Shown: positions 1-9,399 of the stretch, one piece after another
Layout of the letters: each line of letters opens with the position of its first letter
How positions within the stretch are numbered: the first letter of the stretch is position 1
DNA from: Flavimaricola sp.
Lineage (GTDB): Bacteria > Pseudomonadota > Alphaproteobacteria > Rhodobacterales > Rhodobacteraceae
Direction of reading: 5' to 3'
Assembly: GCA_020629175.1 (NCBI GenBank)
Contig: JAHDDU010000032.1
Coordinates: 1-35,582 of the forward strand
Length of the DNA stretch: 35,582 nucleotides
Position numbers and translations under genes: made by a program
Notes under the pieces: model-generated
The model's database searches: none
Seen by the model: the letters and a program-made list of their open reading frames with translations, nothing else
Told to the model about the DNA's origin: nothing

Positions 1-306
1 ATGATCGGAATTGAACACTATCTCACGGTCGCGGCGGCGTTGTTCGTCATTGGGGTCTTTGGCCTGTTTGTGAACCGCAAGAACGTCATCATCATGTTGA
101 TGAGCGTCGAGTTGATGCTGCTGGCCGTGAACATCAACCTTGTCGCGTTTTCGAGCTTCTTGGGGGATTTGGTCGGGCAGGTGTTTACGCTGTTTGTCCT
201 CACAGTCGCGGCGGCTGAGGCGGCGATTGGCCTTGCGATCCTTGTGTGTTTCTTCCGCACCCGCGGAACCATCGACGTTGAAGACGTCAACGTGATGAAG
301 GGGTAA
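1..306 (+). CDS. nuoK: NADH-quinone oxidoreductase subunit K
   Basis: Small membrane subunit of respiratory complex I, in the proton-translocating arm. The 101-residue product has the usual NuoK length and three predicted membrane helices (about 5-24, 29-50 and 60-84). The second helix carries the conserved Glu in '[10 protein letters not shown]' and the third has the '[11 protein letters not shown]' stretch typical of the family. It begins with ATG at the first base of the window, so the upstream part of the operon (nuoJ and earlier genes) is not visible. It is followed 4 bases after its stop by a 41-residue ORF and then by nuoL, nuoM and nuoN, the normal order of the distal nuo operon. Assignment is very secure. 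Confidence 0.97.
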   Translation: MIGIEHYLTVAAALFVIGVFGLFVNRKNVIIMLMSVELMLLAVNINLVAFSSFLGDLVGQVFTLFVLTVAAAEAAIGLAILVCFFRTRGTIDVEDVNVMKG

Positions 307-310
307 GCCT

Positions 311-436
311 ATGAACCTCGTGCTTGAATATATTTGGGTTCTGCCCGTCGCTGTGGGGATCGCTGGCGTGTACGTGTTTGCGATGCAGGATTTGCGTGGC
401 GGATCGACGTCGTGCACCACCGAGACTGAGGATTAA
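311..436 (+). CDS. Small single-helix membrane protein inside the nuo operon, unrecognised
   Basis: This 41-residue ORF starts with ATG 4 bases after the nuoK stop and ends 6 bases before the nuoL ATG, so it fills the gap almost exactly. Its N-terminal half (about residues 4-25, 'YIWVLPVAVGIAGVYVFAM') is hydrophobic and would make one membrane helix. The tail is polar and acidic (DLRGGSTS...ETED). The 5' part of nuoK ending AAGGGGTAAGCCT could supply its ribosome binding site. I do not recognise the family. Unassigned ORFs are known in alphaproteobacterial nuo operons such as that of Paracoccus, so a role as an accessory or assembly factor of complex I is possible but unproven. Position and tight spacing favour a real gene. 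The short length limits certainty. Confidence 0.6.
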   Translation: MNLVLEYIWVLPVAVGIAGVYVFAMQDLRGGSTSCTTETED

Positions 437-442
437 GACACT

Positions 443-2545
443 ATGGAAACCACCATCCTCTTTGCCCCGCTTGTAGGTGCCCTGATCGCAGGATTTGGCT
501 GGAAAGCTATTGGCGAGACAGCGGCGCAGTGGGTGACCACCGGCCTCTTGTTCCTCGCGGCGTTCCTCTCATGGATCGTGTTCCTCACCCATGACGGCGT
601 GACCGAGAGCATCACAATCCTGCGCTGGATCGAAAGTGGAAGCCTGTCTGCGGATTGGGCCATTCGGATGGACCGGCTGACCGCCACGATGCTGATCGTG
701 ATCACCAGCGTTTCCGCGCTCGTGCACCTCTATTCGTTTGGCTACATGGCCCATGACGAGAACTTCAAAGAGGGCGAGAACTACAAGGCGCGCTTTTTTG
801 CGTATCTGTCGTTTTTTACCTTTGCGATGTTGATGCTGGTGACGTCGGACAACCTGATCCAGATGTTCTTTGGCTGGGAGGGCGTGGGCGTCGCCTCTTA
901 CCTCCTCATCGGGTTTTACTATAAAAAGCCCTCGGCCAATGCCGCTGCAATCAAGGCCTTTGTTGTAAACCGCGTGGGCGATCTGGGCTTTGCGCTGGGG
1001 ATTTTCGCGACCTACCTGATCTTTGACAGCGTGAAGTTCGCGGACATCTTTGCCGCCGTGCCTGACCATGTTGATGACACCATCACCTTCCTGTGGCGCG
1101 ATTGGGCGGCGCTCGAAGTGATTGCCGTCTTGCTCTTTGTCGGCGCCATGGGAAAATCGGCTCAGCTAATCCTGCACACATGGCTGCCTGATGCGATGGA
1201 AGGGCCGACACCTGTGTCCGCCCTGATCCACGCGGCGACGATGGTCACGGCCGGTGTGTTCCTGGTTTGCCGCATGTCGCCGATCATCGAGTTTGCGCCA
1301 AACGCAAAGGAGTTCATCGTCTTCCTCGGGGCCTCCACCGCGTTTTTTGCGGCGACCGTGGGCCTGGTGCAGAACGACATCAAGCGCGTCATCGCCTATT
1401 CGACCTGTTCGCAGCTGGGCTATATGTTCGTGGCGGCTGGCGTGGGCGTCTACTCTGTCGCCATGTTCCACCTGCTGACCCACGCGTTCTTTAAGGCGAT
1501 GCTGTTCCTCGGCGCTGGCTCCGTCATCCACGGGATGCACCACGAGCAGGACATGCGGAACTACGGCGGGTTGAAGGACAAGCTGCCCTGGACCTTCCGC
1601 GCGATGATGATCGGCACGCTCGCGATCACGGGTGTCGGTATTCCGCTGCTTTATGTTGGTTTCCCCATCGGCTTTGCGGGCTTTGTGTCTAAGGACGCGA
1701 TCATCGAAAGCGCGTTTGCCGCCAGCAATTCCTACGCTTTCTGGATGCTCGTTATTTCGGCGCTTTTCACCAGCTTCTACAGCTGGCGCCTGATTTTCCT
1801 GACGTTCTACGGCACCCCGCGTGGTGACAAGCACACGCATGAACACGCCCATGAAAGCCCCACTGTCATGCTCGCTCCGCTCGGCATTCTGGCTGTTGGC
1901 GCCATCTTTGCAGGCATGGTGTTTTACAAACCTTTCTTTGGGTCCGAGCAATCGGTGGGCAAGTTCTTTGGCTATGTCTCTGCCGATGAGTATCACGAAG
2001 AGGCGCACGTCCCTGCCTTCACCCTTATCGCGCCAGCCTATGCTGCGGGGGATGAGGACAAGGACGAAGAGCACGCGATCAATCAGGTGCCGGGCGAGGG
2101 GGCGATCTTCCATCACCCCGACAACCATGTTCTGCATGACGCGCATTACGTGCCCAAGTGGGTGAAGCTGTCGCCTTTCGTCGCGATGCTTCTCGGTTTC
2201 CTGACGGCCTATCAGATGTATATCCGCCGTCCCGATCTGCCCGCCAAACTGGCCGAGCAGCAGGCACCGCTTTACAATTTCCTTCTCAACAAATGGTACG
2301 TGGACGAGATCTATAACGTCCTGTTTGTGCGTCCCGCGTTGTGGATCGGCGGTTTCTTGTGGAAGCGCGGTGACGGCAACGTCATTGACGGCGGCATCAA
2401 CGGTCTGGCCCTAGGGATTATCCCGTTCTTCACCCGGCTCGCAGGGCGCGCCCAGTCTGGCTACATGTTTACTTACGTCTTCGGCATGGTGATCGGGATC
2501 GCGGTCCTGCTCACCTGGGTCACGCTCGGCGGAGGAGCGAAATAA
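443..2545 (+). CDS. nuoL: NADH-quinone oxidoreductase subunit L
   Basis: Largest antiporter-like membrane subunit of complex I, at the distal end of the proton-pumping arm. The 700-residue length is normal for alphaproteobacterial NuoL. Visible family signatures include '[16 protein letters not shown]' (about residue 140) and '[24 protein letters not shown]' split over about residues 244-267. The conserved '[20 protein letters not shown]' block follows near residue 308. Multiple hydrophobic segments run through the protein. The C-terminal third holds His- and acid-rich hydrophilic loops (for example '[11 protein letters not shown]' and 'DEDKDEEH') before the final anchoring helix region. Its TAA stop shares one base with the nuoM ATG (TAATG), so the two are translationally coupled. 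Confidence 0.97.
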   Translation: METTILFAPLVGALIAGFGWKAIGETAAQWVTTGLLFLAAFLSWIVFLTHDGVTESITILRWIESGSLSADWAIRMDRLTATMLIVITSVSALVHLYSFGYMAHDENFKEGENYKARFFAYLSFFTFAMLMLVTSDNLIQMFFGWEGVGVASYLLIGFYYKKPSANAAAIKAFVVNRVGDLGFALGIFATYLIFDSVKFADIFAAVPDHVDDTITFLWRDWAALEVIAVLLFVGAMGKSAQLILHTWLPDAMEGPTPVSALIHAATMVTAGVFLVCRMSPIIEFAPNAKEFIVFLGASTAFFAATVGLVQNDIKRVIAYSTCSQLGYMFVAAGVGVYSVAMFHLLTHAFFKAMLFLGAGSVIHGMHHEQDMRNYGGLKDKLPWTFRAMMIGTLAITGVGIPLLYVGFPIGFAGFVSKDAIIESAFAASNSYAFWMLVISALFTSFYSWRLIFLTFYGTPRGDKHTHEHAHESPTVMLAPLGILAVGAIFAGMVFYKPFFGSEQSVGKFFGYVSADEYHEEAHVPAFTLIAPAYAAGDEDKDEEHAINQVPGEGAIFHHPDNHVLHDAHYVPKWVKLSPFVAMLLGFLTAYQMYIRRPDLPAKLAEQQAPLYNFLLNKWYVDEIYNVLFVRPALWIGGFLWKRGDGNVIDGGINGLALGIIPFFTRLAGRAQSGYMFTYVFGMVIGIAVLLTWVTLGGGAK

Positions 2546-4092
2546 TGGGCAACCTCCTTTCTCTCACCACCTTTATCCCGCTGATCGGTGCGCTGATCCT
2601 CGCGCTGTTCCTGCGCGGCGACGACGAGCCTGCGCAGCGAAATGCCAAGTGGGTGGCGTTGGCGACGACCGGGTTCACGTTCATCGTGTCGCTGTTCATT
2701 CTTGCGCAGTTCAACCCTGCCGATACCGGCTTTCAGATGGTTGAAGAGCGCGAATGGCTCCTCGGCATGCAGTACCGGATGGGTGTTGACGGCATCTCGA
2801 TCCTCTTTGTGATGCTGACAACGTTCCTCATGCCGCTGGTCATCGGTGCGTGCTGGGATGTGAAGGTTCGGGTCAAGGAATACATGATCGCTTTCCTTGT
2901 GCTGGAAACGCTGATGCTGGGCGTTTTCATGGCGCTCGACCTTGTGCTCTTTTACCTCTTCTTTGAAGCGGGCCTCATTCCGATGTTCCTGATCATCGGC
3001 ATCTGGGGTGGGGCGAACCGCATCTATGCAAGTTTCAAGTTCTTCCTCTACACCTTCCTCGGCTCTGTCCTGATGCTGGTGGCGATGGTGGCGATGTTCA
3101 ACGCCGCTGGCACCACCAACATTGAGGCGATGCTCGACCCTGAGTTCCAGTTCGCGTCCGAGACGATGTTCGTATTTGGCTGGCAGATCGCTGGTGGGAT
3201 GCAGACGCTGCTTTGGCTCGCGTTCTTTGCCTCCTTTGCCGTCAAGATGCCAATGTGGCCGGTTCACACCTGGCTGCCCGATGCGCACGTGCAGGCGCCA
3301 ACCGCAGGCTCGGTCGTGCTGGCTGCGATCCTGCTGAAGATGGGGGGCTACGGGTTCTTGCGGTTTAGCTTGCCGATGTTCCCCGTCGCCTCTGACCTCC
3401 TCGCGCCGCTGGTCTTGTGGATGTCGGCGATTGCGATTGTCTACACCTCGCTCGTGGCTCTCGTGCAGAATGACATGAAAAAGCTGATCGCTTATTCGTC
3501 GGTTGCACACATGGGGTACGTGACGATGGGGATCTTTGCCGCCAACCAACAGGGCGTGGATGGGGCGATCTTCCAGATGCTCAGCCACGGGTTCATCTCG
3601 GGCGCGCTCTTCCTCTGTGTCGGCGTTATCTACGACCGGATGCACACGCGCGAGATTGATGCCTACGGTGGCCTCGTGAACCGGATGCCGGCCTATGCGC
3701 TGATCTTCCTGTTCTTTACGATGGCGAACGTTGGTCTACCCGGCACCTCTGGTTTCATCGGCGAATTCCTGACGTTGATCGGCGTGTTCCAAGTCAACAC
3801 CTGGGTCGCCGCTGTGGCCACAACCGGGGTGATCCTCTCGGCGGCTTATGCGCTTTGGCTTTACCGCCGCGTCGTCATGGGCGATCTGATCAAAGAGGCG
3901 CTGCGCTCTATCACCGATATGACAAGGCGTGAGCGCGCGCTGTTTGCGCCGCTTGTGTTGATGACGCTCCTTCTCGGCGTCTACCCCGCGCTCGTCACTG
4001 ACATCATCGGCCCGAGTGTCACCGCTCTGGTCGGGAACTATGAAACTGCGGTGCTCGCCTTCGAGAGCGCCAATATGTTCGCGCAGAATTAA
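2545..4092 (+). CDS. nuoM: NADH-quinone oxidoreductase subunit M
   Basis: Second antiporter-like subunit of the complex I membrane arm. The 515-residue product has the NuoM landmarks: '[17 protein letters not shown]' (about 143-159), '[17 protein letters not shown]' (about 242-258) with the buried-channel Lys in '[13 protein letters not shown]', and '[18 protein letters not shown]' (about 309-326). About 14 hydrophobic helices are expected. The start overlaps the nuoL stop by one base, and nuoN begins 12 bases after the stop. No unusual insertions are apparent. Confidence 0.97.
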   Translation: MGNLLSLTTFIPLIGALILALFLRGDDEPAQRNAKWVALATTGFTFIVSLFILAQFNPADTGFQMVEEREWLLGMQYRMGVDGISILFVMLTTFLMPLVIGACWDVKVRVKEYMIAFLVLETLMLGVFMALDLVLFYLFFEAGLIPMFLIIGIWGGANRIYASFKFFLYTFLGSVLMLVAMVAMFNAAGTTNIEAMLDPEFQFASETMFVFGWQIAGGMQTLLWLAFFASFAVKMPMWPVHTWLPDAHVQAPTAGSVVLAAILLKMGGYGFLRFSLPMFPVASDLLAPLVLWMSAIAIVYTSLVALVQNDMKKLIAYSSVAHMGYVTMGIFAANQQGVDGAIFQMLSHGFISGALFLCVGVIYDRMHTREIDAYGGLVNRMPAYALIFLFFTMANVGLPGTSGFIGEFLTLIGVFQVNTWVAAVATTGVILSAAYALWLYRRVVMGDLIKEALRSITDMTRRERALFAPLVLMTLLLGVYPALVTDIIGPSVTALVGNYETAVLAFESANMFAQN

Positions 4093-4104
4093 GGACGGCT
4101 CATC

Positions 4105-5556
4105 ATGTTTGCTGAAATCTCTACAGACATTCAGGCGATGCTGCCCGAGATCGTTCTTGCGGTTTATGCGATGCTCGCCCTGATCGGCGCGGTCTACACC
4201 GGCAAGGATGCGCTGGGGCGCACGCTTGTCTGGGTGACGGCGGCTGTCATGGTCGTGTTGGCCTTCTGGATCGGCAGCCAGGAGATCACCGAGCGTGCCT
4301 TTGGCGGCATGTTCATCAACGATGGCTTTGCGCGCTTCGCCAAGGTGACGATCCTGCTGTCCGCAGCAGCGGTTCTTGTGATGAGCATCGACTATATGGA
4401 TCGGCGGGAGCTTTTGAAGTTCGAATACCCGCTGCTCGTGGCCCTTGCGACTGTGGGTATGATGGTCATGGTCAGCGCAGGCGATCTGATGGCGCTCTAC
4501 ATGGGGCTCGAGCTGCAATCGCTGGCCCTCTACGTTGTGGCCTCGCTCCGCCGCGACAGCGTGAAATCGACAGAGGCGGGGTTGAAGTACTTTGTGCTCG
4601 GCGCGCTGTCTTCGGGCCTTCTGCTCTACGGTGCATCGCTGACCTACGGCTTTGCGGGCACGACGCTGTTCAGCGGCATTGTTGAAGCTGTGTCGGACAA
4701 ACCATCGCTCGGTCTGCTTTTCGGCCTCGTCTTTATGATCGCGGGCTTTGCCTTCAAGGTTTCGGCCGCGCCCTTCCACATGTGGACACCTGACGTTTAC
4801 GAAGGCTCGCCCACACCGGTGACGGCCTTCTTCGCCACAGCGCCCAAAGTGGCTGCGATGGGCCTCTTTGCCCGCGTGGTGCATGACGCTTTTGGCGGTG
4901 TCGTGGGCGATTGGCAGCAGATTGTCGCATTCCTTTCGGTCGCCTCCATGTTCCTTGGGGCCGTCGCGGCGATTGGTCAGACAAACATCAAACGCCTGAT
5001 GGCCTATTCGTCGATCGCACACATGGGCTTTGCGCTCATGGGGCTTGCCGCAGGCACAGCGTTCGGCGTGCAGGCGATGCTGATCTACATGGCGATCTAT
5101 GTGACGATGAACATCGGCACCTTCGCCTTTATCCTGTCGATGGAAAAAGACGGGATGCCGGTCACGGACATCGCCTCGCTCCAATCCTACTCCAAGAGTG
5201 AGCCTCTCAAGGCGCTGGCGATGCTGGTCCTTTTGTTCTCGCTCGCAGGTGTGCCGCCGATGGTGGGATTCTTTGGCAAGTTCTACGTGTTGCGTGCGGC
5301 CTATGAGGGCGGGCTGACCTGGCTTGCTGTTCTGGGCGTGATCGCCTCGGTCATTGGCGCGTTCTACTACCTGCGGATCGTGTTCTATATGTACTTTGGC
5401 GAGGATCGCGATGGTTTGGACAAGGGCGGCTCGCCCGTGCTCTGGGCCTTCCTCATGGCTTCGGCCGCGATTATCGGGATTTCTTGGTTCCCGGGGCTCA
5501 ACCTCTTTGGCATCGAAGTGATCGCCGAAGCAGCGGCCGCGACGCTTGTCGAGTAA
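4105..5556 (+). CDS. nuoN: NADH-quinone oxidoreductase subunit N
   Basis: Third antiporter-like subunit of complex I and last nuo gene of the operon. The 483-residue sequence shows '[20 protein letters not shown]' in two parts near residue 132, then '[19 protein letters not shown]' near 222 and '[22 protein letters not shown]' near 292. These are diagnostic of NuoN rather than NuoL or NuoM. The ATG follows 'GGACGG' with a short spacer. The 3' end overlaps the predicted TTG start of birA by 11 bases, which ties biotin ligase expression to the respiratory operon. Confidence 0.97.
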   Translation: MFAEISTDIQAMLPEIVLAVYAMLALIGAVYTGKDALGRTLVWVTAAVMVVLAFWIGSQEITERAFGGMFINDGFARFAKVTILLSAAAVLVMSIDYMDRRELLKFEYPLLVALATVGMMVMVSAGDLMALYMGLELQSLALYVVASLRRDSVKSTEAGLKYFVLGALSSGLLLYGASLTYGFAGTTLFSGIVEAVSDKPSLGLLFGLVFMIAGFAFKVSAAPFHMWTPDVYEGSPTPVTAFFATAPKVAAMGLFARVVHDAFGGVVGDWQQIVAFLSVASMFLGAVAAIGQTNIKRLMAYSSIAHMGFALMGLAAGTAFGVQAMLIYMAIYVTMNIGTFAFILSMEKDGMPVTDIASLQSYSKSEPLKALAMLVLLFSLAGVPPMVGFFGKFYVLRAAYEGGLTWLAVLGVIASVIGAFYYLRIVFYMYFGEDRDGLDKGGSPVLWAFLMASAAIIGISWFPGLNLFGIEVIAEAAAATLVE

Positions 5557-6313
5557 CACGCCTCACGACAGCGGGCCGCCGTGGCCCGCTGGATACCAGC
5601 GGCAGGTCTTTGACACGCTGGACAGCACCATGCTGGAAGCGGCGCGACAGGCGCCGGACCTGACAGGGCCCACATGGATCATGGCCCGCACCCAGACCGA
5701 AGGGCGCGGACGGCAGGGCAAGCCTTGGGCCAACCCCATAGGTAACCTCGCGGCCACATTGATCTACCGCCCCGAAGTGACGCCGATGGAGGCCGCCAAA
5801 CGGTCCTTCATGGCGGCCAATGCGCTCTATGAGGCGCTCTCGCTCTATGTGGACCGGACGCAGCTGGCGCTGAAATGGCCGAACGACGTATTGCTTGATG
5901 GCGGCAAAGTCGCTGGGATTTTGCTGGAAAGTTCAGGGCAGGGGACATTTGTCGATTGGCTCTCCATCGGCGTCGGCGTCAACCTGGCCAATGTCCCGCG
6001 CGGGGTTGAGGCTGCGTTCCCCCCGATCAGTGTACTGGGCGCGGGCGGCAGGCTCGCCAAGCCTGAGGAATTTCTTTGTGTGCTGGCCGATGCCTTTGCC
6101 ACGCAAGAGGACAAGATGCGCCGCCTCGGCTTTACCCGTATCCGGGAGGATTGGCTCGCGCGGGCGGCCCGGTTGGGTGAAACGATCGTCGCCCGAACGG
6201 CGAAGGAGACGCACGAGGGGTTGTTTGATACGATCGATAGTGATGGCAACCTTGTGCTGATCACCGCAAAAGGCCCCAAAGCCATTGCAGCGGCAGATGT
6301 GTATTTTGACTAA
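5546..6313 (+). CDS. birA: Biotin--[acetyl-CoA-carboxylase] ligase
   Basis: Cytosolic enzyme that activates biotin with ATP and attaches it to the biotin carboxyl carrier protein of acetyl-CoA carboxylase and related enzymes. The 255-residue protein has the biotin/ATP-binding motif 'GRGRQGKPW' (about residues 53-61), the catalytic-lysine region '[18 protein letters not shown]', and 'IGVGVNL' after it. It lacks the N-terminal winged-helix domain of E. coli BirA, so it is a monofunctional (class I) ligase and not a biotin-operon repressor. The best start is TTG at 5546, inside the end of nuoN. No in-frame ATG exists before the 'STMLEAA' segment, and that later start would remove conserved sequence. 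The next gene, coaX, is 11 bases away. Confidence 0.94.
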   Translation: MSSNTPHDSGPPWPAGYQRQVFDTLDSTMLEAARQAPDLTGPTWIMARTQTEGRGRQGKPWANPIGNLAATLIYRPEVTPMEAAKRSFMAANALYEALSLYVDRTQLALKWPNDVLLDGGKVAGILLESSGQGTFVDWLSIGVGVNLANVPRGVEAAFPPISVLGAGGRLAKPEEFLCVLADAFATQEDKMRRLGFTRIREDWLARAARLGETIVARTAKETHEGLFDTIDSDGNLVLITAKGPKAIAAADVYFD

Positions 6314-6324
6314 GGAGATGTGCC

Positions 6325-7095
6325 ATGCTTTTGGCCATTGATTGCGGCAACACCAACACGATGTTCTCGATCTGGAACGGGAGTGAGTTCATCGCCACAT
6401 GGCGCACCGCCACGGAATGGCAGCGCACGGCGGATCAATACTACGTCTGGCTTTCAAGCCTTATGGCGTTCCAGAAGATTGATGTTGAAATCACCGATGT
6501 CGTCGTCTCCTCCACCGTGCCGCGCGTGGTCTGGAACCTGCGCGTGCTGTCGGACCGGTATTTCAACTGCCGCCCGCTCGTGGTGGGCAAGGCGGATTGT
6601 GCTCTGCCGATTGACGTGCGCGTAGATGCGGGCACGGCTGTGGGCCCGGACCGTCTGGTCAACACGGTGGCGGGATTCGATCTCTACGGTGGCGACCTGA
6701 TCGTTGTGGATTTTGGCACGGCGACGACCTTTGATGTCGTCGATCATGACGGCGCCTATATCGGCGGAGTTATCTCGCCCGGCGTCAACCTCAGCCTTGA
6801 GGCGCTGCACAACGCCGCCGCAGCGTTGCCGCATGTCGACATTTCCAAACCACAGGCCGTGATCGGTACGAATACAGTTGCATGTATGCAGTCCGGCGTG
6901 TTTTGGGGGTACATAGGCCTCGTCCGCGAAATTTGCGCTCGCATCAAAGCTGAGCACGGGCGGCCAATGAAAGTGATTTCCACGGGTGGTCTGGCCCCGT
7001 TATTCCAACAGACCGAAAAAATCTTCGACACATGGGAAGATGATCTCACAATGCATGGATTGATAAAAATCCATCAGTATAACAAGGACTTGTAA
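6325..7095 (+). CDS. coaX: Type III pantothenate kinase
   Basis: Catalyses the first step of coenzyme A synthesis, ATP-dependent phosphorylation of pantothenate. The 256-residue protein belongs to the ASKHA-fold CoaX type. It shows the N-terminal phosphate-binding 'LLAIDCGNTNTMFSIW' (residues 2-17), 'DAGTAVGPDRLVN' near residue 101, 'VVDFGTATTFDVVD' near 128 and 'GGVISPGVNLSLEAL' near 148. A clear ribosome binding site, AAGGAG, precedes the ATG by 7 bases. It lies between birA and rnj in one transcription unit. The birA-coaX-rnj order is a recurrent conserved neighbourhood in this group and pairs biotin and CoA supply. Confidence 0.96.
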   Translation: MLLAIDCGNTNTMFSIWNGSEFIATWRTATEWQRTADQYYVWLSSLMAFQKIDVEITDVVVSSTVPRVVWNLRVLSDRYFNCRPLVVGKADCALPIDVRVDAGTAVGPDRLVNTVAGFDLYGGDLIVVDFGTATTFDVVDHDGAYIGGVISPGVNLSLEALHNAAAALPHVDISKPQAVIGTNTVACMQSGVFWGYIGLVREICARIKAEHGRPMKVISTGGLAPLFQQTEKIFDTWEDDLTMHGLIKIHQYNKDL

Positions 7096-7101
7096 GGCTT
7101 A

Positions 7102-8772
7102 ATGAGCACTGAAAGACTATTTTACCTCCCACTGGGGGGCGCCGGCGAGATCGGCATGAACTGCTATGTCTATGGCTATGGTGCACCGGGTAAGGAGCGG
7201 CTGATCGTCGTCGACCTCGGCGTGACGTTCCCGGACATGGACAGCACACCGGGCGTGGATTTGATCATGCCCGACACAACATGGCTCGAGGAGCGTCGTG
7301 ACCGAATTGAGGGGGTGTTCATCACCCACGGGCACGAGGATCACATCGGCGCTGTAGGGCATCTCTATGACAAACTGCGCGCCCCGATCTTTGCGCGCAA
7401 ATTCACCGCAGCCCTCGCGCGGCGCAAGCTGGACGAGCATGGTGCGCCCGAAAGCGCGCTGACCGAGGTTGAAGCCTACCCCGCGTTTGTTGAGGCGGGG
7501 CCGTTCAAGGTGGCCTACGTCCCGATCAGCCACTCGATCCCCGAGAGTGCGGGCCTCTGCATCGACAGCCCGGATGGCCGCATCCTGCACACAGGCGATT
7601 TCAAGATCGACGAAACCCCCGTGGTGGGCGAGGCGTTCAATCGCGCGCTTTGGGAAGAGGTCGCCAAGCCCGGCGTCAAAGCGCTGGTCTGCGACAGCAC
7701 CAACGTCTTCTCGCCGCAGCCGGGCCGATCAGAGGCGACGCTGAAGGAGCCGATCACCACTTTCATGAAAGAAGCCACCGGCATGGTCGTGGCAACGACC
7801 TTTGCCTCCAACGTGGCTCGGCTGAAAACGCTGGCAACAGCGGCTGAAGCTGCCGGGCGCACGGTCTGCCTCTTGGGCCGTTCGATGCAGCGGATGACGC
7901 AAACGGCAAAAGAGACTGGGTTGTTAGAGGGGTTCCCCAACACCGTAGGCCCGGAAGAAGCCTCCGAAATTCCGCGCGAAAACCTGTTCTGCCTTGTGAC
8001 AGGCAGCCAGGGCGAGCGCCGCGCGGCCTCTGCACAGCTGGCCAACAACAATTCCTACCTCGGGATTTCATTGCAAGAGGGGGACACCTTCCTCTTCTCC
8101 TCCAAAACCATTCCGGGCAACGAGCGTGGTGTGATCCGCATCATGAACCAGCTTTCGGAAAAGGGCGTGGACATCGTGGATGACAATTCCGGCGAATACC
8201 ACGTCTCGGGCCACGCCAACCGCCCCGATCTGATGGAAATGCAAAAGATCACGCAGCCTCAGATGGTCATCCCCATGCACGGCGAGCATCGCCATTTGCG
8301 CGAGCTGGCCAAGCTGTCACAGGCGGAAGGTACGGCGGCGATTGTCGCGGTCAACGGCATGATGCTGGATTTGTCGGGCAATGCGCCGAAGGTGGCCGAG
8401 TACATTGATACGGGCCGCACCTATCTCGACGGGTCTGTGCAATACGGCGCGATGGACGGGATCATCCGGGACCGCATTCGCATGGCGCTGAACGGGCATG
8501 TGACTGTTACCCTCATCATTGATGAGAATGACGAGCCACTGGGCGATCCGTGGGTCGAGCTGATGGGCTTGCCCGAGACAGGCCGCTCTAACGCGCCTCT
8601 GGCCGAAGTGCTGGAGCATGATCTGGGTCAATTCGTTGGCCGAGCCAAGGCCAAGACGATCCGTGACGAGGATGCCCTCGACAAAGAGCTGCGCAAAATA
8701 GCGCGGCAGGTCACCCAAAACGAGATCGGCAAAAAGCCGGAGGTGACCGTTGTGGTCAGCCGGTTGTCATGA
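7102..8772 (+). CDS. rnj: Ribonuclease J
   Basis: Metallo-beta-lactamase-fold endo/5'-exoribonuclease involved in rRNA maturation and mRNA turnover. In alphaproteobacteria it works beside RNase E. The 556-residue protein has the zinc-binding 'THGHEDHIGAVGH' (residues 75-87), 'PISHSIPES', 'HTGDFKID', the beta-CASP domain, and the late motifs 'YHVSGHANRPDL' and 'MHGEHRHL'. The ~110-residue C-terminal domain with 'ALDKELRKIARQV' is present, so the gene is complete. It starts 6 bases after coaX. Its TGA overlaps the ATG of the following secreted-protein gene by 4 bases. Confidence 0.95.
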   Translation: MSTERLFYLPLGGAGEIGMNCYVYGYGAPGKERLIVVDLGVTFPDMDSTPGVDLIMPDTTWLEERRDRIEGVFITHGHEDHIGAVGHLYDKLRAPIFARKFTAALARRKLDEHGAPESALTEVEAYPAFVEAGPFKVAYVPISHSIPESAGLCIDSPDGRILHTGDFKIDETPVVGEAFNRALWEEVAKPGVKALVCDSTNVFSPQPGRSEATLKEPITTFMKEATGMVVATTFASNVARLKTLATAAEAAGRTVCLLGRSMQRMTQTAKETGLLEGFPNTVGPEEASEIPRENLFCLVTGSQGERRAASAQLANNNSYLGISLQEGDTFLFSSKTIPGNERGVIRIMNQLSEKGVDIVDDNSGEYHVSGHANRPDLMEMQKITQPQMVIPMHGEHRHLRELAKLSQAEGTAAIVAVNGMMLDLSGNAPKVAEYIDTGRTYLDGSVQYGAMDGIIRDRIRMALNGHVTVTLIIDENDEPLGDPWVELMGLPETGRSNAPLAEVLEHDLGQFVGRAKAKTIRDEDALDKELRKIARQVTQNEIGKKPEVTVVVSRLS

Positions 8773-9395
8773 AGTGCGGCACGGCACTCCTTCTGGCGCT
8801 CATCAGCTTGGGCCCCACTGCGAACGCCGAGCCCTTCGCAGCAGAAGGCACCGTCTTCGCGTATACTGTTGTGGTGAAAGAGAATGACGAAGATGTGCTG
8901 CGGGACCGCACAGAGATTGCGATCCTGAGTGTAACGGACGGCGTTGCCTTCTTCTCCGAATGCGAACTGGGAACCGGTAGCTGTGCGGTTGGGTACACGG
9001 ATGGAATCTCGGTCGGATATTTTGATTTCTACGATTTGGGAGATTCGGTGCCGACCCGGCTTTTGGCTGAGTTTCGAGCAAACCCGCACGATGGCTTTCC
9101 GTACCCGCCAGGACGTTTTTTTCCGCTCGAAGATGCCAAACGGGTCAGCTGGAGCTCCGACGATGGCAGTGTAGCCGGGGTTTTTACCCAAAGTTGCTGC
9201 GTGCAGAGCGAAGATCGAACGCTCTGGGTCATGGAATTCGAAGAAACGTACAATGGCGGATGGCCAACGCGACACACGCGCCATTTTGACCCAGAGTTGG
9301 GGTGGCATGTCTGGGAACGCATTGAGATCGAATTTGCCACAATGCCAACAAGCGTGGTCGAGCTCAGGTTGACTGGCGTTACTCTACCAAACTAA
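8769..9395 (+). CDS. Secreted Cys-containing protein of unknown function
   Basis: A 208-residue protein with a clean Sec signal peptide: Lys3, a hydrophobic core 'ALLLALISLGPT' and a likely cleavage site after 'ANA' near residue 20. The mature ~188 residues contain 'CELGTGSC' and a 'CC' pair ('QSCCVQSED'), which suggests periplasmic disulfides. I do not recognise the family. The start codon lies inside the rnj stop (ATGA, 4-bp overlap), so translation is coupled to RNase J. There is nothing to link the functions, and the protein may simply ride the operon. Its coding strand converges on the helicase gene, with only 4 bases between the stops. Confidence 0.8.
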   Translation: MKCGTALLLALISLGPTANAEPFAAEGTVFAYTVVVKENDEDVLRDRTEIAILSVTDGVAFFSECELGTGSCAVGYTDGISVGYFDFYDLGDSVPTRLLAEFRANPHDGFPYPPGRFFPLEDAKRVSWSSDDGSVAGVFTQSCCVQSEDRTLWVMEFEETYNGGWPTRHTRHFDPELGWHVWERIEIEFATMPTSVVELRLTGVTLPN

Positions 9396-9399
9396 CGGT

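Noticed and set aside
1166-2146. 326-codon open frame opposite nuoL
   Set aside because: Antisense shadow with no motif, and nuoL is certain.
2473-3645. 390-codon open frame on the minus strand across nuoM
   Set aside because: Same reasoning: overlap with nuoM, composition typical of a reverse-complement frame, no motif.
3736-5559. 607-codon open frame on the minus strand across nuoM and nuoN
   Set aside because: It is the antisense shadow of two secure genes with strong codon bias. The translation is rich in His, Arg and Asp, has no recognisable domain, and lacks a promoter or ribosome binding site.
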